Origin: Dyadobacter sp. LHD-138
Lineage (GTDB): Bacteria; Bacteroidota; Bacteroidia; Cytophagales; Spirosomataceae
Direction of reading: 5' to 3'
DNA: 64,000 bases
Assembly (NCBI RefSeq): GCF_030929615.1
Contig: NZ_JAVFVU010000007.1
Coordinates: 1 to 64,000 of the forward strand
Program-made: the position numbers and the translations under genes
Shown here: positions 45,755-53,895 of the stretch, piece after piece
Position numbering within the stretch: position 1 is the first letter of the stretch
Layout: the number at the start of each line of letters is the position of its first letter
Notes under the pieces: model-generated
Told to the model about the DNA's origin: nothing
The model's database searches: none
The model's input: the letters and a program-made list of their open reading frames with translations, nothing else

Positions 45755-46513
45755 ATGAAATATTTTGTCAGTGAAGATTCGATTGTACGAAAAATATGGG
45801 GGCAGGCGGATGCTATCCTTTTTATTTTTGCCGGAGCATCGGCGGAATTTGCCCTGAACAAGGCTGTTGACTGGCTTTATTTTACGGGTAGGCTTCCCAC
45901 AGATCCTTTGGGACGACTTTTCTCAACGGTTGGGTATGCGCGGCAAATTGTTTTTTCTGAATATGACGCGGCCATACATGCCATTGATAAGATCACAGCG
46001 ATCCATCAGGGCGTAGAGAAAGAGAGGGGAGCCAAAATTCCGGATTGGGCCTATCGGGATGTATTATTTATGCTGGTCGATTATTCGATCCGTTCTTTCG
46101 AAGTGCTGGAAAGGAAGCTGACAGAAGATGAGAAAGGGGAGATCTTCGAGGTTTTTCATCAGGTAGGGGCCAGGATGGATATTTCCGGCCTGCCCCAGCA
46201 TTATGAGCAGTGGCGGATTATGAGGGAGGAACATTTAAAAGAAAACCTGTTGAAGAGCGATTTTACGCTGGATTTATACAAACAATACAAAAAACATCTT
46301 GGTCCGGTCAGATACCGGCTGCTCCTTCAGGTACAGGTTTTGGTGGTTCCTGAACGGGTCAATGCGCTGCTTTCTCTGGGTAATTTCCGGGTACTGGATC
46401 CTGTGCTTTCACTGTATAAGTTAACCCGTTTTTTCGGGATCGAAAAGGTCATCAGAAATAGCATACTGCCACGGGATTACAAAAAACAAGTGATAGATCT
46501 GGATGGAATGTAA
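45755..46513 (+). CDS. oxygenase MpaB-like protein (DUF2236)
   Basis: A 252-residue helical protein of the DUF2236/MpaB family. Typical features are the N-terminal S-E-D-S-I-V-R-K-I-W-G-Q-A-D-A-I-L, the F-S-T-V-G-Y-A-R-Q-I-V-F-S-E block with I-H-A-I-D-K-I after it, and the D-Y-S-I-R-S-F-E-V-L-E-R-K-L-T-E-D-E-K block. Family members such as latex-clearing protein and MpaB use haem for oxygenation, but the substrate here is unknown. Slightly short for the family. A dihaem cytochrome c gene follows 106 nt later under its own promoter. Confidence 0.8.
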   Translation: MKYFVSEDSIVRKIWGQADAILFIFAGASAEFALNKAVDWLYFTGRLPTDPLGRLFSTVGYARQIVFSEYDAAIHAIDKITAIHQGVEKERGAKIPDWAYRDVLFMLVDYSIRSFEVLERKLTEDEKGEIFEVFHQVGARMDISGLPQHYEQWRIMREEHLKENLLKSDFTLDLYKQYKKHLGPVRYRLLLQVQVLVVPERVNALLSLGNFRVLDPVLSLYKLTRFFGIEKVIRNSILPRDYKKQVIDLDGM

Positions 46514-46567
46514 GGATTTTTACCGTTAAGTATTTTTATTGAACTTATTGTAAGTGGTTTAACATCA

Positions 46568-46599
46568 GTGTGATAATAATTTTTCTAAATTTGTCACAC
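46568..46599 (+). promoter_or_regulatory. promoter of the cytochrome c gene
   Basis: TAAATTTG at 46586-46593 fits the -7 consensus, 27 nt before the ATG. It lies between GTGTGA (46568-46573) and TCACAC (46594-46599), an inverted pair with a 20-nt spacer that is too wide for a normal CRP/FNR site. Confidence 0.5.
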
Positions 46600-46619
46600 A
46601 CGAAACCCTTATATATGTT

Positions 46620-47591
46620 ATGAAAAAAATACTAAAAATTACCGGCATTGTTTTAGCCGTGGTACTCCTTGCTGCCATTGCTGCCGGCACTTATGTGAAA
46701 ACTGCCTTACCGGATGTAGGAGAAGCTCCGGATCTGGCGATTGAGAAAACAGCGGCGAGAGTGGAGCGGGGCAAGTACATTGCCAACCACGTGTCTGTTT
46801 GTATGGATTGCCATAGTACCCGTGACTGGAACCGGTTTACCGCTCCGTTGACTGGAAACTTTGGTGGTGGCGGCGAAAAATTCAGCAGGGACTTGGGCTT
46901 TCCCGGTGAATTTTATGCGAGAAATATTACGCCCTATGCGCTTTCGGAATGGACTGACGGAGAGATTTTCAGAGCCATCACGACGGGCGTAAGCAAAAAG
47001 GGGAATGCGCTGTTTCCGGTGATGCCATACCATGCTTTCGGTCAGCTCGATAAGGAAGATATTTATAGTATCATTGCCTACCTGCGAACATTGGAACCCG
47101 TGAAAAACGATGTGCCCGAGGCGAAAGCAGATTTTCCTGTTAATATTCTTATCAATACCATGCCGGCAAAGGCTGTCCTGCGTGTAAAGCCGTCCGAAAG
47201 TGATACTTTAAATTATGGAAAATATCTTGTGACGGCCGCTTCGTGCGTAATGTGTCATAGTAAAATGGAAAAAGGACAAACAGTAGCAGGAAGCGAGTTT
47301 GGCGGTGGGATGGAATTTAAAATTCCGTCGGGCACCGTGCGTTCAGTTAATATTACGCCCGATAAAAAGACTGGCCTGGGGCTCTGGAATGAAGAGACTT
47401 TTGTCAAACGGTTCAAAATGTACGCGGACTCCGGCTATGTTCCGCATGCCATCGGCCCGAAAGATATGAACACGCCGATGCCCTGGACCATGTACGCGGG
47501 TATGAAAGAATCTGACCTGAAAGCAATTTTCAGTTATCTTCAGTCACTTCCGCCAAAAGACCATGCTGTTGTTAAATTCGTGGCGAATTGA
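46620..47591 (+). CDS. dihaem c-type cytochrome
   Basis: A 323-residue periplasmic protein held by an N-terminal hydrophobic segment (about 4-24). Two haem-binding motifs are present, C-M-D-C-H (61-65) and C-V-M-C-H (209-213), with candidate sixth ligands Met135 (F-P-V-M-P-Y) and the Met in N-T-P-M-P-W. The two halves are similar, as in cytochrome c subunits of alcohol or sorbitol dehydrogenases. No dehydrogenase gene is adjacent, so its electron donor is unknown. Confidence 0.9.
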   Translation: MKKILKITGIVLAVVLLAAIAAGTYVKTALPDVGEAPDLAIEKTAARVERGKYIANHVSVCMDCHSTRDWNRFTAPLTGNFGGGGEKFSRDLGFPGEFYARNITPYALSEWTDGEIFRAITTGVSKKGNALFPVMPYHAFGQLDKEDIYSIIAYLRTLEPVKNDVPEAKADFPVNILINTMPAKAVLRVKPSESDTLNYGKYLVTAASCVMCHSKMEKGQTVAGSEFGGGMEFKIPSGTVRSVNITPDKKTGLGLWNEETFVKRFKMYADSGYVPHAIGPKDMNTPMPWTMYAGMKESDLKAIFSYLQSLPPKDHAVVKFVAN

Positions 47592-47621
47592 TTGGTGAGG
47601 TTGTAAGATAACCTTGGAAAT

Positions 47622-47667
47622 TTTGCCCTTACCAAATGGAACAGGTGTTCTGTTTGGTAAGGGCAAA
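47622..47667. terminator. long hairpin between convergent genes
   Basis: A perfect 15-bp stem (TTTGCCCTTACCAAA and complement, 47622-47636 and 47653-47667) encloses an inner 5-bp stem GAACA/TGTTC. It lies between the cytochrome c stop and the VOC gene stop and probably serves both, although no strong T run follows on the plus strand; the minus strand ends in AAAATTT. Confidence 0.6.
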
Positions 47668-47682
47668 GTGGGAGTGATTTAA

Positions 47683-48120
47683 CTATTTCTGTTGATTGTA
47701 GTCATAACTTACCATCCAGTTAATCCCGAATTTGTCTGTGAGCATGCCAAAAAATGAACCCCAGAAGGTTTTTTCCAAAGGCATGTTGATTCTTCCGTCC
47801 GCAGATAATCCGTTAAATATTTGCGTGGCCTCTGCCTCGCTGTCAACATTGATGGAGATCTGGATATTATTTCCGTCAATGGTATGTTTTGCCCATTCCC
47901 CGCCTACGTCACTTCCCATCAGTAACGTTTCTTTGCTAATCGGCAGGGAGATGTGCATGATCTTTTCACCGTCTATTTCATGGGCATGACCGTTTTCTGA
48001 TGGCGGCATATCCTTGTAACGGCCTGTAAAGGCAAATTCACCGCCAAAAACGGATTTGTAAAAATTAAATGCTTCTTCGCAATTACCCTTGAAATTGATG
48101 TAGGGGTTAATTTGTGCCAT
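47683..48120 (-). CDS. VOC-family protein, PhnB/glyoxalase type
   Basis: A 145-residue protein of the PhnB-like vicinal oxygen chelate group (I-N-P-Y-I-N-F-K-G-N-C-E-E-A-F-N-F-Y-K-S-V-F-G-G near the N-terminus and W-G-S-F-F-G-M-L-T-D-K-F-G-I-N-W near the C-terminus). Substrate unknown. The ATG at 48120 begins directly before the first strand; a longer frame to 48219 adds a His-rich, unrelated stretch. It follows another VOC gene in the same direction by 99 nt. Confidence 0.85.
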   Translation of the reverse strand: MAQINPYINFKGNCEEAFNFYKSVFGGEFAFTGRYKDMPPSENGHAHEIDGEKIMHISLPISKETLLMGSDVGGEWAKHTIDGNNIQISINVDSEAEATQIFNGLSADGRINMPLEKTFWGSFFGMLTDKFGINWMVSYDYNQQK

Positions 48121-48219
48121 ACCAGGTTTTAAGTTTCGTGTGATCGAACAATTATTTTGAAAGTGCAGCAGGAATATTTTTCCTGAATGTGAATGTGAAT
48201 GTTCTGGTACATCCTGCAA

Positions 48220-48618
48220 TCAATTTTCGGCGTGCAGGGCCATGCGGTTTCCTTCTGAATCAATAAAAAAGGCCATGTATCCAATTTCTTCGCTGATCTG
48301 GGTGCGTGGCATAATGACTTGCCCACCGGCACCTTCGATCTTATCAATGACGGTCTGAATATTGGGATTGGCGTTCAGATACACAATTGCGCCATCCATG
48401 CCGGGCTTGAACATATCACCTTTTACCAGTGCTCCAGACACTTTCCCCGATTGGCCTTCCATGTCATAAGGCAGGAAAGTCATTTCCATGCCCATCATTT
48501 CCTGGGTTTCCATTTGTATGTCCAGGATCGTTTCATAAAACTTCTTTGCTCTTGCTGTTTCGGCAACCGGTATTTCAAACCAGTTTAGCGCGTTCGTATT
48601 CGGGCTGATTTTTTCCAT
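48220..48618 (-). CDS. VOC-family protein (glyoxalase-like)
   Basis: A 132-residue single-copy VOC protein (N-W-F-E-I-P-V-A-E-T-A-R-A-K-K-F-Y-E-T-I-L at the N-terminus; G-Y-M-A-F-F-I-D-S-E-G-N-R-M-A-L-H at the C-terminus). This subgroup often carries metal via His and Glu of repeated beta-alpha-beta-beta-beta units; only part of the usual ligand set is visible. Probably co-transcribed with the next VOC gene. Confidence 0.88.
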   Translation of the reverse strand: MEKISPNTNALNWFEIPVAETARAKKFYETILDIQMETQEMMGMEMTFLPYDMEGQSGKVSGALVKGDMFKPGMDGAIVYLNANPNIQTVIDKIEGAGGQVIMPRTQISEEIGYMAFFIDSEGNRMALHAEN

Positions 48619-48813
48619 GATTTTGGTGGTTTTTGTTTTTATAAATTTAGGTAATAATAAGTATAAATTATTCTCCCTAAAATTATGTTTTTGGTTTTCG
48701 CGTTAAATTTTAGTGATCAACATACCGCGGCATTGAACATTGATTTTCTTGTATTTGCCAAAGAATCCAGATAATAAGTTTACCTTCGTCCCCCAATTTC
48801 AAAAACGCTCCTT

Positions 48814-50187
48814 ATGAATTCGCAGAATCAGTTGGGTGAGGCGCCGGTAAAATCGCTGTTTTTTAAGTACTATATTCCGGCACTCACCAGTATTTTATCC
48901 GTAACGTTTCATCAGGTTGTCAATGGGATTATTCTCGGACAGCAGGTCGGGAAGGAAGGACTGGCTGCTGTCGGTTTGTATGGACCGGTCGTAATCGTTT
49001 TTATTGCTTTAACGCTTCCGGTTATGGTTGGAGGCGGCATTCTGATCGGCAAAAGTATTGGCGCGGGAAATTATCAGAACGCCCAGCAGATTTTTCAGTT
49101 TGCCACTACGCTGGCATTGCTGTTTGGGGGGATTATTGCATTCAGTTCACCGCTGTTAATTAAACCCATTGCTGATTTTCTGGCGGGTAATGAGCATAGC
49201 AAGATCGTCGATTATTTGTCTGATTATATGTTCTGGCAGTTAATCAGCCTGCCTTTTTTCTTTCTGAGAATGTTTTGGGGAAATTTTATCAGCAACGATA
49301 GCGGCCCCAAAGTTTCCAGAAATGCGTCACTGATCGGGGTCGCGCTGAATGTTATTTTAGACGTACTTTTGGTTATGGGCCTGCATTTAGGCGTGGAGGG
49401 GGCATCCATTGCCACGGCCGTTTCGATCTTCGTTTCGGCTTCCTATCTATTTTTCTATATTCGAAAAGGGAAAAACAATTTCAGTTTCCGTAATTTTCAG
49501 TTTACCCTTAAATGCGAGGAATGGAAAGTGCTGGTTCATTTTGGACTTCCGTCTTTCGCTTCGGAACTTTCTTTTTCCTCTGGTCTTTTGATGATCAGTC
49601 ACAGTGTTGTTCCTTATGGGCCACTGGCGGTGGCGGCTTTTGGGCTGGTGAATTATTTGAGCTTCATATTTATCCGGCTTTTTACCGCAGCCATGATTGC
49701 GTCGCTTCCCATCATTTCATTTAACATTGGCGCAAAGTTACCGGTTCGCGTTTTGGACATTTTTAAGTTTGCATTTAGCTTTACCCTCGTGCTTGGTTTC
49801 ATTGTAACAGCCGTTGGGTTTATAGTTCCGGATCTGCTGGTCGGCTTGGTTTCTGAAAATGAAACGGACGAATTTGCAAATGTTGCAGGCAATGCTACAA
49901 AACTCTATTTTATTCTTTTCATTGGCGCTGGTCCTAATTACATCCTGTCGGCTTACCTTCAAAGCATTGGCAAGTCGGGGCCGGCTACTTCGATCAATAT
50001 CCTAAAAGGCTTTTTGCTTATTGCTGTGTTTATGTTTTTGCTCACGGAGTATTTTAAAATGGGGCTGAACGGCATTTTATTGTCCCGCTCGTTTGCGGAG
50101 ATATTTACATTGGTTCTTGTGATCGGATACACGCTTTACAGGAAGGAAGATTTCTTTGCCGAGGATGCAATTATCGCGAAAACTTAA
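48814..50187 (+). CDS. MATE-family efflux transporter
   Basis: A 457-residue inner-membrane protein with about twelve hydrophobic helices in two similar halves (F-F-K-Y-Y-I-P-A-L-T-S-I-L-S-V near the start, P-V-M-V-G-G-G-I-L-I-G-K-S-I-G-A in the first half). MATE pumps export cationic drugs or metabolites with sodium or proton exchange. It stands alone. A -7-like TACCTTCG at 48781-48788 is 25 nt before the ATG. Confidence 0.9.
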   Translation: MNSQNQLGEAPVKSLFFKYYIPALTSILSVTFHQVVNGIILGQQVGKEGLAAVGLYGPVVIVFIALTLPVMVGGGILIGKSIGAGNYQNAQQIFQFATTLALLFGGIIAFSSPLLIKPIADFLAGNEHSKIVDYLSDYMFWQLISLPFFFLRMFWGNFISNDSGPKVSRNASLIGVALNVILDVLLVMGLHLGVEGASIATAVSIFVSASYLFFYIRKGKNNFSFRNFQFTLKCEEWKVLVHFGLPSFASELSFSSGLLMISHSVVPYGPLAVAAFGLVNYLSFIFIRLFTAAMIASLPIISFNIGAKLPVRVLDIFKFAFSFTLVLGFIVTAVGFIVPDLLVGLVSENETDEFANVAGNATKLYFILFIGAGPNYILSAYLQSIGKSGPATSINILKGFLLIAVFMFLLTEYFKMGLNGILLSRSFAEIFTLVLVIGYTLYRKEDFFAEDAIIAKT

Positions 50188-50219
50188 ATAAGTTTCCCGT
50201 TAATCGCTGTTCCGTACTT

Positions 50220-51926
50220 TTACGAAAGTGTGATCACATGTCTGAAAGGTGTAAAACCGGTTATGTAAACCGTTGGCGCTTCCATCGCAGGTAAAGAACC
50301 GCGTAAACTTATGTTTTTATGTAATGCCGCCCCTGGCCCAAACGTGATCGTGTTTTCACCAAGCGTGTATGTACCATTACCTTCTTTCAATAACCAGGAA
50401 TCCTTGGTGTTTTCGATTTTGGACGCACCGTTAAGTACGCCTCCCGGTCGGAATACAAATTCCCAGGCAACGGGTACTCGTTCGGTACCGCTGGTTGTGA
50501 TCTCTATTTCGATTCCTTCTTTTGCTTCATGTATTAAAATTTTGGTTTCAAGGATTTGTACTTCACTTTGCGGGCGGTTTGTTTTGGGCATTTTCTCCCA
50601 ATCTCCGTCAGACGATATTTTGTCGACCGGATAAGGCTGAAAATATGGGCCGTCTAATTTTTGGGTCAACTCCCATCCGCGTTCTGTTTTGGTAATGGTG
50701 TCAGCCTGAAACTGGCCTTTGCCGAAAAAGGAAGAAGCAAAACGCACACCCTGTAATACCGCATTTCCTTTCATGAAAGTGAGCCAAACAGGATTTTTTG
50801 CAATCAAAGTGCTGTCCCACTGGTTGCGCCGGATGCGTACCAGTTCTGAATTTGGAAAGGATTTGACGTACGCGACGGGCAATGATTTCGCTGGTGGCAG
50901 GTTAGCCCAAAGAGATGGATCGGCTAAAAAATAATCGAGGAAACCACCAATTTTGGGTCCGGCTGTTTGCTCGATCAAAGCACACATGGCCGAATAGGAT
51001 CCGTTGGCATCCAAAAGGGCCAGATACCGGTATGGATAATAGTAATTTTCTAATGTTCCGATCAGTGCTTTGTCTTGCCTGCCTGATGCGTCGGTAACAA
51101 TTTCGCCATTCGGGTGAACGTAGTACATGGTCATGTCCAGGTTACGACGAACGGCATCTAGAAGTGCCGGTTTGTTAAAACCTTTTGCAATGGTTATCAG
51201 CAGACGATCCGAAAGTGCCGAATAGATGTAGGTGCTTTTTTCATTAAACTGACCATCTGAATCGAGGTCAATGTGTTCCCCAAGCCATTGTTCGGCTCTG
51301 GCAGCATATTTTGGATCCGGCCATAAGGTATACAATTTAGCCAAAGCAGCCGAAACGACCCAGCGATGATTGGGGGTATGGATGCCACCTACGGACAGCG
51401 CATCGCCGGCCCGGAGAAGAAATGTTTTCAGGTTGGACAAGAGGTTTTCCTGGCCCTTTGTTTTGGACTTTTCTATCAAAACATAAGCCATCACCAGCCG
51501 TTTTACAATAAAGCCAGTGTCAGGTGTTGAATGAAAATTAGTCGATAGCAGATCAATCGTGCCATCTGAATGTTGTGTTTTTACCAGATATAGCGCCGCC
51601 AGATTCATATCATTCAACAGCTCAGCGGATTGATAAAACTGGGATGAGGGCGAGGAAAGCGAACAGGAGCCCCATTGAATGACAGCAGCAGTATTGTGCG
51701 GATTCAAAATATCGAAACCATCCATGACACCTCCAAAGTCCGGACTTTTCGCGTCCTTAACCTGTAAAGTTCTTAAATGAGTTATCCCTTTATCATTGTT
51801 TTTTATCAGTTCCAGAAGCCATGGCGGCATTTTTTCAACGCGGGTGGGGATAATGCCCGAAATATTAACGATTGGCGCAGCACAGCATAGGACAACTGAC
51901 TTGTTAACGAATTCTCGTCTGTTCAT
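50220..51926 (-). CDS. Tat-exported protein, possible polysaccharide-acting toroid
   Basis: A 568-residue protein. The N-terminus M-N-R-R-E-F-V-N-K-S is a twin-arginine signal, followed by a hydrophobic stretch to about residue 25. The middle (about 100-330) is helical with repeated Tyr/Trp-containing turns (T-P-N-H-R-W-V-V-S-A-A-L-A, then Y-Y-Y-P-Y-R-Y-L-A-L-L-D-A-N-G), and the C-terminal 200 residues are beta-rich. This order of an (alpha/alpha) toroid and beta-sandwich resembles polysaccharide lyases of the heparinase/alginate lyase type, but no catalytic set could be identified. Function is not established. Confidence 0.6.
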   Translation of the reverse strand: MNRREFVNKSVVLCCAAPIVNISGIIPTRVEKMPPWLLELIKNNDKGITHLRTLQVKDAKSPDFGGVMDGFDILNPHNTAAVIQWGSCSLSSPSSQFYQSAELLNDMNLAALYLVKTQHSDGTIDLLSTNFHSTPDTGFIVKRLVMAYVLIEKSKTKGQENLLSNLKTFLLRAGDALSVGGIHTPNHRWVVSAALAKLYTLWPDPKYAARAEQWLGEHIDLDSDGQFNEKSTYIYSALSDRLLITIAKGFNKPALLDAVRRNLDMTMYYVHPNGEIVTDASGRQDKALIGTLENYYYPYRYLALLDANGSYSAMCALIEQTAGPKIGGFLDYFLADPSLWANLPPAKSLPVAYVKSFPNSELVRIRRNQWDSTLIAKNPVWLTFMKGNAVLQGVRFASSFFGKGQFQADTITKTERGWELTQKLDGPYFQPYPVDKISSDGDWEKMPKTNRPQSEVQILETKILIHEAKEGIEIEITTSGTERVPVAWEFVFRPGGVLNGASKIENTKDSWLLKEGNGTYTLGENTITFGPGAALHKNISLRGSLPAMEAPTVYITGFTPFRHVITLS

Positions 51927-51992
51927 GGAATCTGGATTTAGCTGTTATCAAAAGTAGGAGGGCGTTCATGTTTACTAATTTATTTTGTAATA

Positions 51993-52057
51993 AAATTTGT
52001 TTAAACAAAAATATTCCGGGAATGTATTGATAGGATTCTGTCTGAAATTTGTTTAAA
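51993..52057. promoter_or_regulatory. repeated AAATTTGTTTAAA sites between divergent genes
   Basis: AAATTTGTTTAAA occurs at 51993-52005 and again at 52045-52057. The first copy is part of a perfect 14-bp palindrome TTTGTTTAAACAAA (51996-52009). The region separates the Tat protein gene and the TPR lipoprotein gene, so one regulator may control both. Confidence 0.45.
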
Positions 52058-52106
52058 TTAATGCATAAATTGCTGATTGTAAACGTCTTCCTGCGGGAGG
52101 TTGTGT

Positions 52107-53822
52107 ATGAAAAACAAAAAGATACTTCTAACGTACCTGTCATTGATGACTGGTATGCTCTTTTCCTGTCAGCCTAAAAAACAAGCGGACAACAGTTCGA
52201 CGATTTCCCAAATTATTTGCCGGACACAGCTTACCGATAAAGACTGGTATAATTCCGGGAAAAAAGCGCCGCTTTTTGAAGGATTAGGTAATGTTCATTA
52301 TCCGATATCTACCCAAAGTAAGGAAGCACAGAAATATTTCAATCAGGGCCTTATGCTGGCGATGGGATTCAACCACGCAGAAGCCGCACGATCCTTTTTT
52401 GAGGCGACAAGAATTGATTCAACCTGTGCGATGGCTTTCTGGGGGTTTGCTTTTGTGTTGGGGCCGAATTATAACGCAGGCATGGAGCCGGATAATTATG
52501 CGCGGGCATATAAGGCGGTAAAACAGGCAGAAAAGCTTTCGGGCAATTGTACGGCCAAGGAGAAAATGCTGATCAGGGCCCTGTCCAGACGTTATCCGCC
52601 CGGACCCGTGGAAGATCGCAAGCCTTATGATGTTAAGTATTCGGAGGCGATGAGAAACATTTACCACCAGTTTCCCAACGACGAAAATATTGGGGCGTTA
52701 TACGTCGAATCAGTGATGGATTTGCATCCCTGGGATTTGTGGGAGAAAAACGGTCAGCCGAAGCCATGGACGAAAAACATTCTTGCGGAACTTGAAGAAT
52801 TAAAGGTGCGGTTTCCCAAACACATCGGTATTCAGCATTATTATATTCACGTCATTGAAGCCTCGAAGACGCCGGAAAAGGGTTTGGCCAGTGCAGCCAT
52901 TCTTGCAGAGCTTGCGCCAAATGCCAGTCATCTGGTGCATATGCCTTCACATATCTACATCCATACCGGTAATTACCATGAGGCGTCGCTGGCTAATATT
53001 CGTTCGGTAAAAGTGGATAGCGCCTATCTGAAAGGCTCTTATGCCCAGGGTATGTTTCCGCTCATGTATTTTCCACATAACTACCATTTGCTGGCAGCCA
53101 CTGCCACGCTGGAAGGTAATCAGAAATGGGCCATGCTGGCGGCCAACAAGATGGCGGAGTACAGCAGGAAAAATTTAATGCCGGATGTTGCATGGAGCAC
53201 CCTGCAGCATTATTATACGATCCGGTATCATGTAGCGTTGAAGTTTTCCTTGTGGGATGAAATCGTCAGAATGAATAATACGGATTCTGTTAAACTGAAA
53301 TACCCGATGGCAATACGTCATTATGCTATGGGACGGGTTTTTGTGGTCAAGAATCAGGTTGATAAAGCTAAATTGGAGCTGTCGGAATTGGAAAAAATTG
53401 CGGCAGATCCTGAAATGTCAAAATTGACTTCGTCGGGAATAAATCCATTAAATGCCGTTTTGGAAATTGCCAGAAGGGTATTGGAGGCTGAAATAGCTGG
53501 TAAGGAAGGTGATGTCTCCATGAGCGAAAAACTGCTAAGAGAGGCCGTAGCACTGGAAGATAATCTGAATTACAACGAACCGCCGGACTGGTTTTTTTCA
53601 GTGCGGCACAATTTGGGTGATTTGCTCCTTAAAGAAAAAAAATACGATGAGGCAGAAAAGGTTTTGAAGGCCGACCTGGCAATTTTTCCAAGAAATATCT
53701 GGGCATTGAAAGGTTTGTATCGGGCACAAATGAGCGTGGGAGATACCGAAGATGCCAAGGAAACAAAAGTGGCGCTGAATCTGGCAGGGAAATGGGCAGA
53801 TAAGCGTGTCAAAATGTTATAA
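52107..53822 (+). CDS. tetratricopeptide-repeat lipoprotein with conserved His motifs
   Basis: A 571-residue lipoprotein: signal peptide with lipobox M-L-F-S-C, then TPR helices over most of its length (A-Q-K-Y-F-N-Q-G-L-M-L-A-M-G-F-N-H-A-E-A). Histidine clusters I-Q-H-Y-Y-I-H, V-H-M-P-S-H-I-Y-I-H and F-P-H-N-Y-H are kept in the paralogue at 61195 and suggest a metal or cofactor site. A Shine-Dalgarno-like GGGAGG (52095-52100) 6 nt before the ATG fixes the start. Function unknown. Confidence 0.8.
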   Translation: MKNKKILLTYLSLMTGMLFSCQPKKQADNSSTISQIICRTQLTDKDWYNSGKKAPLFEGLGNVHYPISTQSKEAQKYFNQGLMLAMGFNHAEAARSFFEATRIDSTCAMAFWGFAFVLGPNYNAGMEPDNYARAYKAVKQAEKLSGNCTAKEKMLIRALSRRYPPGPVEDRKPYDVKYSEAMRNIYHQFPNDENIGALYVESVMDLHPWDLWEKNGQPKPWTKNILAELEELKVRFPKHIGIQHYYIHVIEASKTPEKGLASAAILAELAPNASHLVHMPSHIYIHTGNYHEASLANIRSVKVDSAYLKGSYAQGMFPLMYFPHNYHLLAATATLEGNQKWAMLAANKMAEYSRKNLMPDVAWSTLQHYYTIRYHVALKFSLWDEIVRMNNTDSVKLKYPMAIRHYAMGRVFVVKNQVDKAKLELSELEKIAADPEMSKLTSSGINPLNAVLEIARRVLEAEIAGKEGDVSMSEKLLREAVALEDNLNYNEPPDWFFSVRHNLGDLLLKEKKYDEAEKVLKADLAIFPRNIWALKGLYRAQMSVGDTEDAKETKVALNLAGKWADKRVKML

Positions 53823-53844
53823 AATCCCAGTACTTTGCTTTAAT

Positions 53845-53891
53845 AATGGCATGGAGTTTCAATTGTTTCAAAACAGAAACCCCATGCCATT
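53845..53891. terminator. bidirectional terminator candidate between TPR and M81 genes
   Basis: A 16-bp stem with one mismatch (53845-53860 with 53876-53891, AATGGCATGG type ends) and a 15-nt loop lies in the 73-nt gap between convergent genes. TTGATTTATTT follows on the plus strand. Confidence 0.65.
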
Positions 53892-53895
53892 TGAT

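Noticed and set aside
46568..46599. CRP/FNR site at the cytochrome c promoter
   Set aside because: GTGTGA and TCACAC are 20 nt apart, while CRP/FNR half-sites need about 4-6 nt.
48121..48219. N-terminal extension of the first VOC protein
   Set aside because: The extension overlaps the intergenic gap after the second VOC gene and is His/Ser-rich, unlike the family.
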